64,000 bases of DNA from Pseudomonas sp. ANT_J12. GTDB lineage: Bacteria; Pseudomonadota; Gammaproteobacteria; Pseudomonadales; Pseudomonadaceae. How positions within the stretch are numbered: the stretch's first letter is position 1; each line of letters begins with the position of its first letter. The position numbers were made by a program, and so were the translations under genes. The DNA lies in NCBI RefSeq assembly GCF_008370045.1, contig NZ_VOBN01000028.1, positions 1-64,000 on the forward strand, in the 5' to 3' direction. Below the pieces are notes generated by a model. The model was not told the origin of the DNA and ran no database searches. It saw only the letters and a list, made by a program, of their open reading frames with translations. Positions 9,114 to 18,781 of the stretch are shown here, in pieces.

Positions 9114-9329
9114 ATGGAACGTACACTCAGTTCCGAACTGTTCTTCGAAGACACTGCTGCAAAAACCCAGGCTTCCATGCCTCTTCGCGTTATCGCCAAC
9201 CTGATGTTGTGGCAGCGCCGCATTACCAGCCGCCATCAACTGGCTCGTCTGGATTCGCGTCTGCTGGCTGATGCCGGGATTAGCGAAGCACAACGCTACG
9301 AAGAGCTGAGCAAGCCGTTCTGGCGCTAA
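9114..9329 (+). CDS. DUF1127 (YjiS-like) small protein
   Basis: A 71-residue basic protein. The DUF1127 core covers about residues 24-68, with LWQRRITSRHQLARLDSRLLADAGIS. An N-terminal tail precedes it. GGAAGGA upstream supports ATG 9114; another ATG at 9105 is possible. DUF1127 proteins in other bacteria act as small regulators, often of RNA turnover or phosphate and carbon metabolism, but this one is not assigned. It has its own operator-rich promoter region and its own terminator, so it is a single-gene unit. Confidence 0.85.
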   Translation: MERTLSSELFFEDTAAKTQASMPLRVIANLMLWQRRITSRHQLARLDSRLLADAGISEAQRYEELSKPFWR

Positions 9330-9391
9330 GTTAGCGTCGCTGGCCCTGACCTGTAGGGTCCACCGCCAGCACCCGAATTGAACAAACAAGA

Positions 9392-9419
9392 CCCGTCGTG
9401 GGAAACCACGACGGGTTTT
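9392..9419 (+). terminator. Terminator of the DUF1127 gene
   Basis: A ten-pair perfect GC-rich stem (9392-9401 with 9406-9415) has a GAAA tetraloop and is followed by TTTT. Confidence 0.9.
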
Positions 9420-9641
9420 GTCGTTTCAGGACCCGGAAAAAGCCATACAGGTACAGTTTTAAAATTACGAAAATGCAGCAGTACACCTTCATAGGAGCGG
9501 CCGTTTCATCTAGATGGGCTATTCGAATTCATCCTCACCGGCCTAATATCCAATCAGAACGTGGCGAACGCTTCCCAACAGGCGTCTGATCAACCAGACA
9601 CTGCGCCACCTCTCAATCGGTTTATCCAAAGGAGCTACCCC
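9420..9641. other. 5' region of the DUF2388 cluster
   Basis: 222 bases between the DUF1127 terminator and the first DUF2388 gene. It carries GGTACAG (9450-9456) and CAGTACACC (9479-9487), matching the half-sites at 8867-8983. An in-frame extension of the next gene starts at 9561 but has no family resemblance. Confidence 0.45.
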
Positions 9642-9959
9642 ATGTCCCGTCTTCGTCTGCTGAGCGCCGCAGCCCTGCTCGCCGTGGCTGCCAATGCCCA
9701 CGCCTCCAGTTTTATCGTGACCACCGACGCTGTAGTCGGCGCCCTCAAATCCAGTTCCGATGCGACCTCCGACGCCTCTTCTTCACTGCGCGATAACAAA
9801 ATCGTACGTGCTGCTCGTGATGACGCCGCCAGCTTTGTCGCCAGCAACGGTGACATTCGTGGTGTGAAACTGGAAAGTGCAATCGATGAGATTCACCGCC
9901 AATTGCCTCAGTTGAACGCTACTGATGCACAGATTGCCCAAGCCATCCTGGCGATCTGA
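9642..9959 (+). CDS. DUF2388 secreted protein, paralogue 1
   Basis: A 105-residue protein with a signal peptide (residues 1-22, MSRLRLLSAAALLAVAANAHA, cleaved near AHA-SS). The DUF2388 body contains SLRDNKIVRAARDDAASFVASNGDIRGVKLESA. AAAGGAGC precedes the ATG. DUF2388 seems restricted to Pseudomonas relatives; no function is known to me. It is the first of three tandem copies, and the motif around KIVRAARDDAASF is shared by all three. Location is probably periplasmic. Confidence 0.88.
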   Translation: MSRLRLLSAAALLAVAANAHASSFIVTTDAVVGALKSSSDATSDASSSLRDNKIVRAARDDAASFVASNGDIRGVKLESAIDEIHRQLPQLNATDAQIAQAILAI

Positions 9960-10066
9960 ACGTCAGCTGAACGACGGGGCACGCCCATCGTGTCCCGATG
10001 TTTCGGCGCTGGCTCTAGTCCGGGCATTGCGCTAGCCTTGGGACTCGCTTTCAGCTATCGAGTCCC

Positions 10067-10384
10067 ATGCGGTTTCTTTCAAATCTGTTACTCACGCAAG
10101 TGATTATTGCGGCCTCCTGGTCGGGCTCGGCCCATGCCTTCGATGCCTTCAACCTGTCTACACAAGGCACTGTCGTCAGTGGCTACGCCACAAGCATGGT
10201 GACCTCCGCGCCCTTCGACCATAAACTGCTGATCGCCGCTCAGGATGACGCCGCGGCTTTCATCGCCAGTGACGGCCAACTGCGAGGAGCGCAACTGGAA
10301 TCCGCCCTGGTTTACCTGCGTCGGACCCAGCCAAAACTTCATGCCAGCGACCTTGAACTGGCACAGGCAATTCTCGTCCAATAG
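10067..10384 (+). CDS. DUF2388 secreted protein, paralogue 2
   Basis: A 105-residue protein with a signal peptide (to about residue 24, SGSAHA). The body contains LLIAAQDDAAAFIASDGQLRGAQLESAL, equivalent to the motif of its neighbours but more divergent. A 107-base gap with a hairpin (9976-9996) separates it from paralogue 1, so it may have its own promoter. Function unknown; probably periplasmic. Confidence 0.85.
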   Translation: MRFLSNLLLTQVIIAASWSGSAHAFDAFNLSTQGTVVSGYATSMVTSAPFDHKLLIAAQDDAAAFIASDGQLRGAQLESALVYLRRTQPKLHASDLELAQAILVQ

Positions 10385-10411
10385 TTATCATCGTTCCTCC
10401 GGAGTCGTTCC

Positions 10412-10732
10412 ATGCGTAGTCCGCTGATTGCTGCCACCCTTGGCCTGCTGTTGTTGGCCGACGTGGCCCAGGCACACACCCTGGTTGCCACCAGTAATAT
10501 CCTCATTCGCGCCACCCAGCGCACACTCGACTTCACGTCCGATACCACCACGTCCATTCGCGATTCGAAAATCGTCCGCGAAGCTCATGACGATGCGGCC
10601 AGTTTCATCGCCAGCGATGGTGATATTCGTGGCGCCCACCTGGAAGCGGCCTTCAACACCTTGCGCACCCGCGTGCCGGAAGCCCGCGATGCCAGTGACC
10701 AGGTTCTCGCCGAAGCCATCCTCGCACTGTGA
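10412..10732 (+). CDS. DUF2388 secreted protein, paralogue 3
   Basis: A 106-residue protein with a signal peptide (to about residue 22, ADVAQA). The body contains SIRDSKIVREAHDDAASFIASDGDIRGAHLEAAF, closest to paralogue 1. CCGGAG precedes the ATG. Its TGA overlaps the GTG start of the Lnb/DUF4105 gene by two bases (GTGA), so the two are translationally coupled and probably work together in the periplasm. Confidence 0.88.
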   Translation: MRSPLIAATLGLLLLADVAQAHTLVATSNILIRATQRTLDFTSDTTTSIRDSKIVREAHDDAASFIASDGDIRGAHLEAAFNTLRTRVPEARDASDQVLAEAILAL

Positions 10733-12690
10733 GGTCGCTTAGCGTCTGGCTGCTGGCCGGGATGGTGTTGCTGCTCGGCAACACCGCCCAGGCCAGCCTG
10801 CAACTACGCCTCAAGACCGACGGTCTGAGCCCCGCGCAAGTGCAGGCCAGCCAGGCGCTGCTTGATGAAGCCATGCAGGCGCTGCCGCCGCGTTTCGTCG
10901 AGCAACTGGATCGGCGCATCGATGTCGGCTGGACCGACGACATGCCCAGTAACGCCTACGGCCAGGCGTCCCTGGTGTCCGAGCTCGATCTGAATCGCAA
11001 TCTGCTCGCCAGCCTCACCGACGGCAGCGCCGCGACAAAAAAGACGTATCGCCCCCACGGCACCGTGCGCCGGGAAATGCTCGCCACGGTCCTGCACGAA
11101 CTCACCCATATTTATGACCGCGCGCGCCTGTGGCCAGACGCCGAGCGCACGCTGATCCAGCGTTGCAATCGACGCAACAGCAGCTCAGGGCTGATCGGCA
11201 TTCCCGATCAATGCCGCGGCCAGACAGCACGCCGCTTTACCCTCAGTGATGACCCACGACTGCTGGACCTGGCCGGCTGGCCGCAATACGTCGGCCGTCG
11301 TGGCGAACGCGAAGCGCACAACCGGCAAGTCGCCCGCAGCCCGGACCTCTACGAGACGACCAATCCCAAGGAGTTCGTGGCGGTCAACATGGAGTATTTC
11401 CTCCTCGACCCAAGCTATGCCTGCCGTCGTCCCGCGCTGTACCGCTACTACAAGGAACATTTCGGCTGGGCGCCTGCCGCCAAGGACACTTGCGCCAAAA
11501 CCTTCGCCTTCCTGAATGCCGGCAACGACTTCGCCAAAACGCCGCTGGGTCAGGTCGACCCGGAACGGGTTTACGCCGTGGACTATCTGCTGGCCGAAGC
11601 CAACCAGAACTGGGTCAGCCGCTGGGGCCACAGCATGCTGCGCCTGGTGATCTGCGCGCCGGGCCGTCCACGCGGGCCGGATTGCCGACTCGACCTGGAT
11701 CAGCACCTGGTGCTGTCCTACCGCGCTTTCGTCGGTGACGTGCAGCTGTCGAGTTGGGACGGCCTGGTCGGCAAATACCCGTCGCGCCTGTTTGTCTTGC
11801 CCCTGGCCCAAGTCATCGATGAATACACCAAGACCGAACTGCGCAGCCTCGCTTCGGTGCCATTGAACCTGTCGCGCACCGAGATCGAGGAAGTGGTGGA
11901 ACACGCGGCGGAGATGCACTGGAGCTACGACGGCAACTACTTCTTCCTGTCCAACAACTGCGCGGTGGAAAGCCTGAAACTGCTGCGCAGCGGCAGCAAC
12001 AACGCGCAACTGACGGGTCTGGACAGCATCATGCCCAACGGCTTGCTGGAAGTGCTCAAGGGTCGCGGACTGGCGGACACCAGCGTACTCGACGACCCAC
12101 GCGAGGCCTTGCGCCTGGGCTATCGCTTCGACTCCTTCCGCGATCGTTATCAAGCGATGTTCGAAGTGCTGAAGAAGCACTTGCCGATCAAACAGACCAC
12201 CGTCGAAGACTGGCTGTCATTGAGCGCTGAAGAGCGTCGGCAATGGATCGACCAGGCGGACCTGCGCACCAGTGCGGCGTTGCTGTTGCTGGAGCAGGCC
12301 AGTTTCCGTCGCCAGCTCCAGTTGGCTCAGGATGAAGTGAAGCAGCGCTATCTGGGGGCTCGCGAACTGAAGAACGGCGGCATGGACAAGGCCAACGCAA
12401 CCTTGCAGCAGATTCTCGCCAACAGCGGCTTCCTCAGTCGCCCCGCCGAATTGCTCGGCTCCGGCGGATATGGTTTGCCCCAGCCAAGCGAGTCGGCGCG
12501 ACTGGAGGCGGAAAGCAGCCTGCGCCAGAAACAGCTGCAATCGCTGACCGGGGATCTGGACAAGGAAGTGCGGGCATTGCTGGAACCGAGCCGTGCGGCG
12601 GAGATTGCGGCCAATGAAGCCAACCTGAAGCAGGTTGGCGAGCATTTGCGGGCGTTGCACAAGGCGGCGGGCGGGTTGGAGCTGCCCTGA
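10729..12690 (+). CDS. Periplasmic Lnb/DUF4105-domain protein with an HELTH motif
   Basis: A 653-residue exported protein with a signal peptide (residues 1-22, TAQA). Three regions are visible. An N-terminal part (about 30-240) holds a zinc-peptidase-like HELTH motif (H123, E124, H127). A DUF4105/Lnb-type domain (about 280-430) has H301 in WGHSMLRL and C411 in SNNCAVESLKLL, a likely Cys-His pair. A helical, charged C-terminal part follows (about 470-653). Lnb proteins in other bacteria have been linked to lipoprotein acyl transfer; whether that applies here is inference. It starts at GTG, overlapping DUF2388 paralogue 3. Confidence 0.8.
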   Translation: MRSLSVWLLAGMVLLLGNTAQASLQLRLKTDGLSPAQVQASQALLDEAMQALPPRFVEQLDRRIDVGWTDDMPSNAYGQASLVSELDLNRNLLASLTDGSAATKKTYRPHGTVRREMLATVLHELTHIYDRARLWPDAERTLIQRCNRRNSSSGLIGIPDQCRGQTARRFTLSDDPRLLDLAGWPQYVGRRGEREAHNRQVARSPDLYETTNPKEFVAVNMEYFLLDPSYACRRPALYRYYKEHFGWAPAAKDTCAKTFAFLNAGNDFAKTPLGQVDPERVYAVDYLLAEANQNWVSRWGHSMLRLVICAPGRPRGPDCRLDLDQHLVLSYRAFVGDVQLSSWDGLVGKYPSRLFVLPLAQVIDEYTKTELRSLASVPLNLSRTEIEEVVEHAAEMHWSYDGNYFFLSNNCAVESLKLLRSGSNNAQLTGLDSIMPNGLLEVLKGRGLADTSVLDDPREALRLGYRFDSFRDRYQAMFEVLKKHLPIKQTTVEDWLSLSAEERRQWIDQADLRTSAALLLLEQASFRRQLQLAQDEVKQRYLGARELKNGGMDKANATLQQILANSGFLSRPAELLGSGGYGLPQPSESARLEAESSLRQKQLQSLTGDLDKEVRALLEPSRAAEIAANEANLKQVGEHLRALHKAAGGLELP

Positions 12691-12699
12691 TAGAAAAGC

Positions 12700-12765
12700 A
12701 AAAGATCGCAGCCTTCGGCAGCGCCCACAGGTGCGTAGGAGCCGCCGAAGGCTGCGATCTTTTTT
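12700..12765. terminator. Pseudomonas inverted repeat acting as bidirectional terminator
   Basis: Arms AAAAGATCGCAGCCTTCGGC (12700-12719) and its complement (about 12744-12763) enclose a 24-base spacer and end in T6. It sits between the convergent DUF4105 and RcnB-like genes. The same family recurs at 19230-19291, so it is a dispersed repeat reused as a terminator. Confidence 0.8.
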
Positions 12766-12802
12766 GCGGCACAACGCGCAATGCGCTGTGCCGAACACGC
12801 CC

Positions 12803-13273
12803 TTAATTCAACACGTTATCCAGAATCTCATAAACAATCCCTGTCCCCACCGCGATCAACACAATGTCGCCACCGGCACGACGCCATTCGTAGCCCTGGT
12901 AATACGGCAGGTGCGACAACGCGCGATTATCCAGGCGCTCACCGTAATAGCCATGAGGCAACGGCCGACCACGTTCCAGGCGAATACCCGGAGGTGGCGG
13001 CGCACCGCGCACGAAATAACCGTGATTATCGTGAATGCTCTGACGCACCGGGCCAAAGTCCCGTGGCGGAGGGCCGCCACGATGGTTGTCCTGCGGGCCA
13101 CGGTGATCATTGCCACGATTATCACCATGATCGTTGCCGCGGTTATCGTACTGGCCCTGCTGCGGGCCGCCGTGGTCGTGATCGTCGCGCTGGTCGGCGC
13201 TGGCGTGCAGCAACGGGGTCGCACTGAGCATCAGTACGCCCAGGCTGGCAATCAGACGTTTCGGCATTTTCAT
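12803..13273 (-). CDS. RcnB-family periplasmic protein
   Basis: A 156-residue protein with a signal peptide (MKMPKRLIASLGVLMLSATPLLHASA). A low-complexity stretch rich in Asp, His, Gly and Asn follows (about residues 28-75), including repeated DNRGNDH. The RcnB-like C-terminal part contains RPLPHGYYGERLDNRALSHLPYY, and a hydrophobic tail reads IVLIAVGTGIVYEILDNVL. E. coli RcnB affects nickel and cobalt efflux and the related CigR is a virulence regulator; the metal here is unknown. GAGGAA upstream favours ATG 13273 over the in-frame GTG at 13288. Single gene. Confidence 0.82.
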   Translation of the reverse strand: MKMPKRLIASLGVLMLSATPLLHASADQRDDHDHGGPQQGQYDNRGNDHGDNRGNDHRGPQDNHRGGPPPRDFGPVRQSIHDNHGYFVRGAPPPPGIRLERGRPLPHGYYGERLDNRALSHLPYYQGYEWRRAGGDIVLIAVGTGIVYEILDNVLN

Positions 13274-13301
13274 CGGGGGGTTCCTCACTGCACATACAGC
13301 A

Positions 13302-13334
13302 AAAAGGGATTCAGAACGATGTTCTGAATCCCTC
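13302..13334 (-). terminator. Terminator of trpBA
   Basis: A perfect 13-base inverted repeat (13305-13317 with 13321-13333) has a three-base loop. On the minus strand it ends in five T, 62 bases after the trpA stop. Confidence 0.88.
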
Positions 13335-13394
13335 GGTCTTGCTGATTAGTGTGTGCGGCGAGGCGCTAATTCCTCTGTATCAAGAACTTTACCT

Positions 13395-14206
13395 TCAGCT
13401 GACCCGGGCCTTACGCACGCCCTCGGACAACGCCGCACAAAGGCTCAGCACGCCGTCGATGGCCTGGTCCGGCGTCGAGGCATTGGCGATGTGATCGATC
13501 AGCGCCGAACCCACCACCACACCATCCGCCAGACGAGCGATAGCCGCTGCCTGCTCCGGTGTACGGATACCGAAACCGATGCTGATCGGCAGGTCGGTAT
13601 GACGACGCAGACGCGCCACCGCTTCCTCGACGTGCTCCAACGTTGCCGCACCCGCACCGGTCACACCCGCAACCGACACGTAATAGACAAAGCCGGAGCT
13701 GCCGTTCAGCACGGTCGGCAGGCGCACATCATCGGTGGTCGGCGTAGTCAAACGGATGAAGTCCAGGCCCGCAGCCTGGGCCGGGTCACACAGCTCACCG
13801 TTATGTTCCGGCGGCAGATCGACCACGATCAAACCATCGACACCAGCCTCTTTGGCATCCGCGATGAAACGCGGCACGCCATACATGTGAATCGGGTTGA
13901 AATAACCCATCAGCACCAGCGGCGTCTCGGTGTTGCCTTCACGGAACTCGCGAACCATTTGCAGGGTTTTCGCCAGGTTCTGCTTGGCGCCCAAGGCGCG
14001 GATGTTGGCCAACTGGATTGCCGGGCCGTCGGCCATCGGGTCGGTGAAGGGCATGCCCAATTCGATTACGTCGGCACCAGCGCCCGGCAAGCCTTTGAGG
14101 ATCGCCAGCGAGGTGTCGTAGCTCGGATCGCCGGCGGTGACGAAGGTCACCAGCGCAGCGCGGTTCTGTTCTTTAAGTTCAGCAAAACGCGTTTGCAGGC
14201 GGCTCA

Positions 14207-14207
<1 letters not shown>
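13395..14207 (-). CDS. trpA: Tryptophan synthase alpha chain
   Basis: A 270-residue TIM-barrel subunit that splits indole-3-glycerol phosphate to indole, which tunnels to TrpB. ELGMPFTDPMADGPAIQ carries the catalytic Glu/Asp pair; GLIVVDLPPE and GFGIRTPEQA complete the phosphate site. The start ATG overlaps the trpB stop (TGATG), so translation is coupled. The long upstream extension in this frame runs through trpB and is not real. Confidence 0.97.
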
Positions 14208-15427
<1,220 letters not shown>

Positions 15428-15539
15428 GGGTCGCTCCAGTGGGATTCGTGTGATGACAATGACGCTCACTCTACCCCTGACGTCCCGGCCTGAAAACCGA
15501 TAAGATCGCCGCAACCTGTCAGGAAAACTCACAGATCCC
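15428..15539. promoter_or_regulatory. trpI-trpBA divergent promoter and TrpI control region
   Basis: The 112 bases between divergent trpB and trpI match the compact control region known in Pseudomonas, where TrpI with indoleglycerol phosphate activates trpBA. A GTGAG half-site lies close to trpI (15529-15533, minus strand) and a GTGTGATG stretch close to trpB. The exact operators are not resolved by eye. Confidence 0.6.
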
Positions 15540-16433
15540 ATGAGCCACGACCTCCCTCCGCTGAACGCCCTTCGGGCCTTCGAAGCCACTGCCCGCCTGA
15601 ACAGCGTCAGCCAGGCTGCCGAACAGCTGCACGTCACCCATGGCGCGGTCAGCCGGCAACTGAAGGTGCTGGAAGAACACTTGGGCGTCAGCCTGTTCAT
15701 CAAGGACGGGCGCGGCCTTAAACTCACAGATGCCGGCATTCGTTTGCGCGATGCCAGCACTGAAGCGTTCGAGCGCTTGCGCACCGTATGTGCCGAATTG
15801 ACCCAAAGCACCGCCGATGCACCGTTCGTGCTTGGCTGCTCCGGGAGTTTGCTCGCGCGCTGGTTCATTCCGCGCCTGGGACGATTGAATGCGGACTTGC
15901 CGGACCTGCGCCTGCACCTGTCGGCCGGGGAAGGCGATCTTGACCCTCGGCGGCCGGGGCTGGACGCCTTGCTGGTATTTGCCGAGCCTCCCTGGCCGGC
16001 GGACATGCAGGTCTACGAACTGGCCAGTGAACGCATCGGCCCGGTCATGAGCCCTCGCTTCGCCGGTTACGAACGGCTACAACAGGCGCCAGCCAGTGCG
16101 CTGATGACCGAGCCGCTGTTGCACACCACATCGCGCCCTCAGGCTTGGCCGAGCTGGGCACAACAAAGCGGCCTCGACGCCAAGGCGTTGAAGTTCGGGC
16201 AGGGTTTCGAGCATTTGTATTATTTGCTGGAAGCGGCGGTGGCAGGGTTGGGTGTGGCGATTGCCCCTGAACCACTGGTGGCCGAGGATTTGAAGGCCGG
16301 TCGCCTGGTTGCGCCATGGGGTTTTTGTGAAACCCCGGCGCAACTGGCGCTTTGGCTACCCAAGCGCGCCGCGGATGGGCGCGCTCGGCAACTGGCGCAG
16401 TGGCTCAAGAACGAGCTGCGCCAAGCGGATTAG
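15540..16433 (+). CDS. trpI: LysR-family activator TrpI
   Basis: A 297-residue LysR regulator that activates trpBA in response to indoleglycerol phosphate. The helix-turn-helix covers about residues 8-65, with NALRAFEATARLNSVSQAAEQLHVTHGAVSRQLKVLE. It is divergent from trpB, the diagnostic arrangement. Its stop overlaps by four bases the stop of the convergent DUF883 gene. Confidence 0.95.
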   Translation: MSHDLPPLNALRAFEATARLNSVSQAAEQLHVTHGAVSRQLKVLEEHLGVSLFIKDGRGLKLTDAGIRLRDASTEAFERLRTVCAELTQSTADAPFVLGCSGSLLARWFIPRLGRLNADLPDLRLHLSAGEGDLDPRRPGLDALLVFAEPPWPADMQVYELASERIGPVMSPRFAGYERLQQAPASALMTEPLLHTTSRPQAWPSWAQQSGLDAKALKFGQGFEHLYYLLEAAVAGLGVAIAPEPLVAEDLKAGRLVAPWGFCETPAQLALWLPKRAADGRARQLAQWLKNELRQAD

Positions 16434-16756
16434 TCGCCGCGTTTGCACAACAGGTAAGCCGCGAGCAAACCCAGTGCGCCAACCGCGACACCGGCTGTCG
16501 TCCAAGGGTGTTCCTGGGCGTAGTCTCGAGTGGCGATCCCGGTTTCGCGGGTTTTCACTTTGACTTCTTCATAAGCATCGCTGAGCAGATGACGCGAATG
16601 TTTCAGCGCGCTCTCGGCATTGGCTTTCAACGCCTTGAGGGTTTTACGCGACTCGTCCGAGGCGTCGTCCTTCAGGTTTTCCAGCGACTTGAGAAGACTC
16701 TCGATCTCGGCTTCCATGCTTTGCAATGAGGCTTTACGTAAAGAGGTGTTGGCCAT
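16430..16756 (-). CDS. DUF883 (ElaB/YqjD-like) membrane-anchored protein
   Basis: A 108-residue protein. The N-terminal two thirds is helical and charged, likely coiled coil (MEAEIESLLKSLENLKDDASDE). A C-terminal hydrophobic segment TTAGVAVGALGLLAAYLL ends in a KRGD tail, giving a single C-terminal membrane anchor. ElaB/YqjD proteins bind ribosomes at the inner membrane in stationary phase in E. coli; the same role here is inferred. GGAGAG precedes the ATG. It converges with trpI. Confidence 0.88.
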   Translation of the reverse strand: MANTSLRKASLQSMEAEIESLLKSLENLKDDASDESRKTLKALKANAESALKHSRHLLSDAYEEVKVKTRETGIATRDYAQEHPWTTAGVAVGALGLLAAYLLCKRGD

Positions 16757-16912
16757 GGTGGCTCTCCTTCATTGGTGATGAGTAGCGTGTGTTGGTTGGG
16801 ACTTCAGGGGTTTGAGAAAGTGCAGTAAATCTGAACTTTGCTTTGGGAATGGCCGACAGAAGTAATACGAAAAATCACTGCTAGGCTGTATTTCATACCC
16901 AAGGAGAACGCC

Positions 16913-17128
16913 ATGACTGACCATCACACCTACAAAAAAGTCGAGCTGGTCGGCTCGTCCCCTACCAGCATCGAAGATGCGATCAACAACGCGCTGGCCG
17001 AAGCCAGCAAAAGCCTCAAGCATCTGGAATGGTTCGAAGTGACCGAAACCCGCGGGCACATCAAGGACGGCAAGGCTGCGCACTTCCAGGTGACGTTGAA
17101 AGTCGGGTTCCGGATTGCCAGCAGCTGA
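16913..17128 (+). CDS. Dodecin flavin-binding protein
   Basis: A 71-residue dodecin, a dodecameric flavin-storage protein. The family pattern is clear: KKVELVGSSPTSIEDAINNALAEASKSLKHLEWFEVTETRGHI, with W45 between flavins, and a final strand HFQVTLKVGFRI. AAGGAG precedes the ATG; the upstream extension to 16838 is not part of the family. Single gene. Confidence 0.93.
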   Translation: MTDHHTYKKVELVGSSPTSIEDAINNALAEASKSLKHLEWFEVTETRGHIKDGKAAHFQVTLKVGFRIASS

Positions 17129-17250
17129 GTTTGAGCTAGTCTTCTGAACTTGCGCGCTGGCCGAGTGCCATAGGGAATGGCAAAGCGCTACATGTGTGCA
17201 CCTGGCTGAATGCCGGGGGCCCCTATTGATCCGACCAGGGAATGCAACCG

Positions 17251-17475
17251 ATGAAGAAGTTTATTTTGGCAGTAGGTTTGTTGAGCCTTGCAGGAACAGC
17301 CTTTGCTGACGGCAAGTCGTGCGAAGAGCTCAAAGCCGAAATCGCAGCGAAAATCGATGCCAAAGGCGCGTCGAATTACACACTGGAAATCGTCGATAAA
17401 GGCGCCGCTGCCAACGGAAAAGTCGTCGGCACGTGCGAAAAAGGCTCCAAGGAAATCGTTTACAAGCGTGGCTGA
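17251..17475 (+). CDS. DUF1161 secreted protein, copy 1
   Basis: A 74-residue protein with a signal peptide (MKKFILAVGLLSLAGTAFA). The mature DUF1161 part has two cysteines (CEELKAEIAAKID and VVGTCEKGSKEIVY) likely paired by a disulfide. The ATG at 17242 lies only one base from the AGGG box, so 17251 is the better start. A paralogue lies at 19388. Function unknown; probably periplasmic. Confidence 0.88.
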   Translation: MKKFILAVGLLSLAGTAFADGKSCEELKAEIAAKIDAKGASNYTLEIVDKGAAANGKVVGTCEKGSKEIVYKRG

Positions 17476-17489
17476 TTTCCTTCAAAAAT

Positions 17490-17521
17490 GAAAAAGCCGA
17501 CGTATCAGCGTCGGCTTTTTT
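17490..17521. terminator. Bidirectional terminator between DUF1161 and the LLM oxidoreductase
   Basis: Arms AAAAAGCCGACG and CGTCGGCTTTTTT flank a six-base loop. It serves both convergent genes. Confidence 0.9.
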
Positions 17522-17539
17522 ATGCCCGCAGTTTGAGCG

Positions 17540-18541
17540 TCAGCCCTTCATCACCTGCGCCAGCAACTCGTAGGAATGCACGCGATCGGCATGTTCATAC
17601 AGGTCGCTGGTGAAAATCAGCTCGTCAGCCTGGGTCTGCTCAATCAGCACCTCCAGTTTGGCGCGGATTTTCTGTGGGCTGCCGACCATGGCCAGGCCGA
17701 GGAAATCGCCGACCGCTTCTTTCTCATGGGGCAGCCACAGGCCGTCCATGGTTTTCACCGGCGGACGCTGCACCAGGCTCTGGCCACGCATCAGCGCAAG
17801 AATCCGCTGGTAGACCGACGTTGCCAGGTAATCGGCCTGTTCGTCGGTGTCGGCCGCCACCAGTGGCACGCCGAGCATCACGTAGGGCTTGTCCAACACC
17901 GCCGAAGGCTTGAAATGATTGCGATAGACGCGAATCGCCTCGTGCATGAAACGCGGTGCGAAATGCGAGGCAAAGGCGTAAGGCAAACCGCGCTCACCGG
18001 CCAGTTGCGCGCTGAACAGGCTCGAACCCAACAACCAGACCGGGACATTGGTGCCGGTCCCCGGCATCGCGATGATCCGCTGATCCGGCGTGCGCGGGCC
18101 GAGGTAGCGCATCAGTTCTGCCACGTCTTCCGGGAATTCGTCGGAGCTGCCGGAGCGCTCACGACGCAACGCGCGGGCGGTCATCTGATCGGAACCTGGT
18201 GCGCGGCCCAGGCCCAGGTCGATACGGCCGGGGTACAGGCTTTCCAGGGTGCCGAACTGTTCGGCAATCACCAAAGGCGCGTGGTTGGGCAGCATCACGC
18301 CTCCGGAACCGACACGAATGGTCGAGGTGCCGCCCGCCAGATAGCCGAGCAGCACCGAGGTCGCGGAACTGGCGATGCCGTCCATGTTGTGGTGTTCGGC
18401 GACCCAGAAGCGGGTGTAGCCAAATTTTTCAACATGCTGCGCCAGGTCCAGGGAATTTCGCAGCGACTGGGCCGCGCTGCCGTTCTCGCGCACGGGCACC
18501 AGGTCGAGAGTGGAGTATTTGATATCGGACAATCGTTTCAT
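17540..18541 (-). CDS. LLM-class flavin-dependent oxidoreductase
   Basis: A 333-residue luciferase-like monooxygenase-fold protein. The N-terminus reads YSTLDLVPVRENGSAAQSLRNSLDLAQHVEKFGYTRFWVAEHHNM, and GRIDLGLGRAPGSDQMTARALRR is the typical flavin/phosphate loop. It resembles the YhbW/MsnO8-type group. Family members use FMNH2 and oxygen or F420; the substrate is unknown. GGAGAAG precedes the ATG. It stands alone. Confidence 0.88.
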   Translation of the reverse strand: MKRLSDIKYSTLDLVPVRENGSAAQSLRNSLDLAQHVEKFGYTRFWVAEHHNMDGIASSATSVLLGYLAGGTSTIRVGSGGVMLPNHAPLVIAEQFGTLESLYPGRIDLGLGRAPGSDQMTARALRRERSGSSDEFPEDVAELMRYLGPRTPDQRIIAMPGTGTNVPVWLLGSSLFSAQLAGERGLPYAFASHFAPRFMHEAIRVYRNHFKPSAVLDKPYVMLGVPLVAADTDEQADYLATSVYQRILALMRGQSLVQRPPVKTMDGLWLPHEKEAVGDFLGLAMVGSPQKIRAKLEVLIEQTQADELIFTSDLYEHADRVHSYELLAQVMKG

Positions 18542-18781
18542 AAACCTGCTTCTCCAATGGGGGCGCAGGTTTTTTCACGAACGAAAACCTGCCGAGTCTA
18601 AAGGCGTTCCCTATGCAATGAGGGCATATACCCGAGTTTCAATAGCAGACCTGAATTTGCCTACCAGATAAGCGGTTTGATCCGACAAGATGAACTTTGC
18701 CAAGTCTTCTATCCTCAGAACCCTTAGCAACCGAAAACCACGAAGGCGTGACATCCCGCGCCGGATCTTGAGGAGGCAGAC

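Noticed and set aside
9976..9996. Terminator after DUF2388 paralogue 1
   Set aside because: The hairpin is sound but no T run follows, so it was mentioned only with its neighbour.
17152..17240. Possible tRNA before the first DUF1161 gene
   Set aside because: The GGCCGAGTGCC stretch does not fold into a cloverleaf and lacks a T loop.
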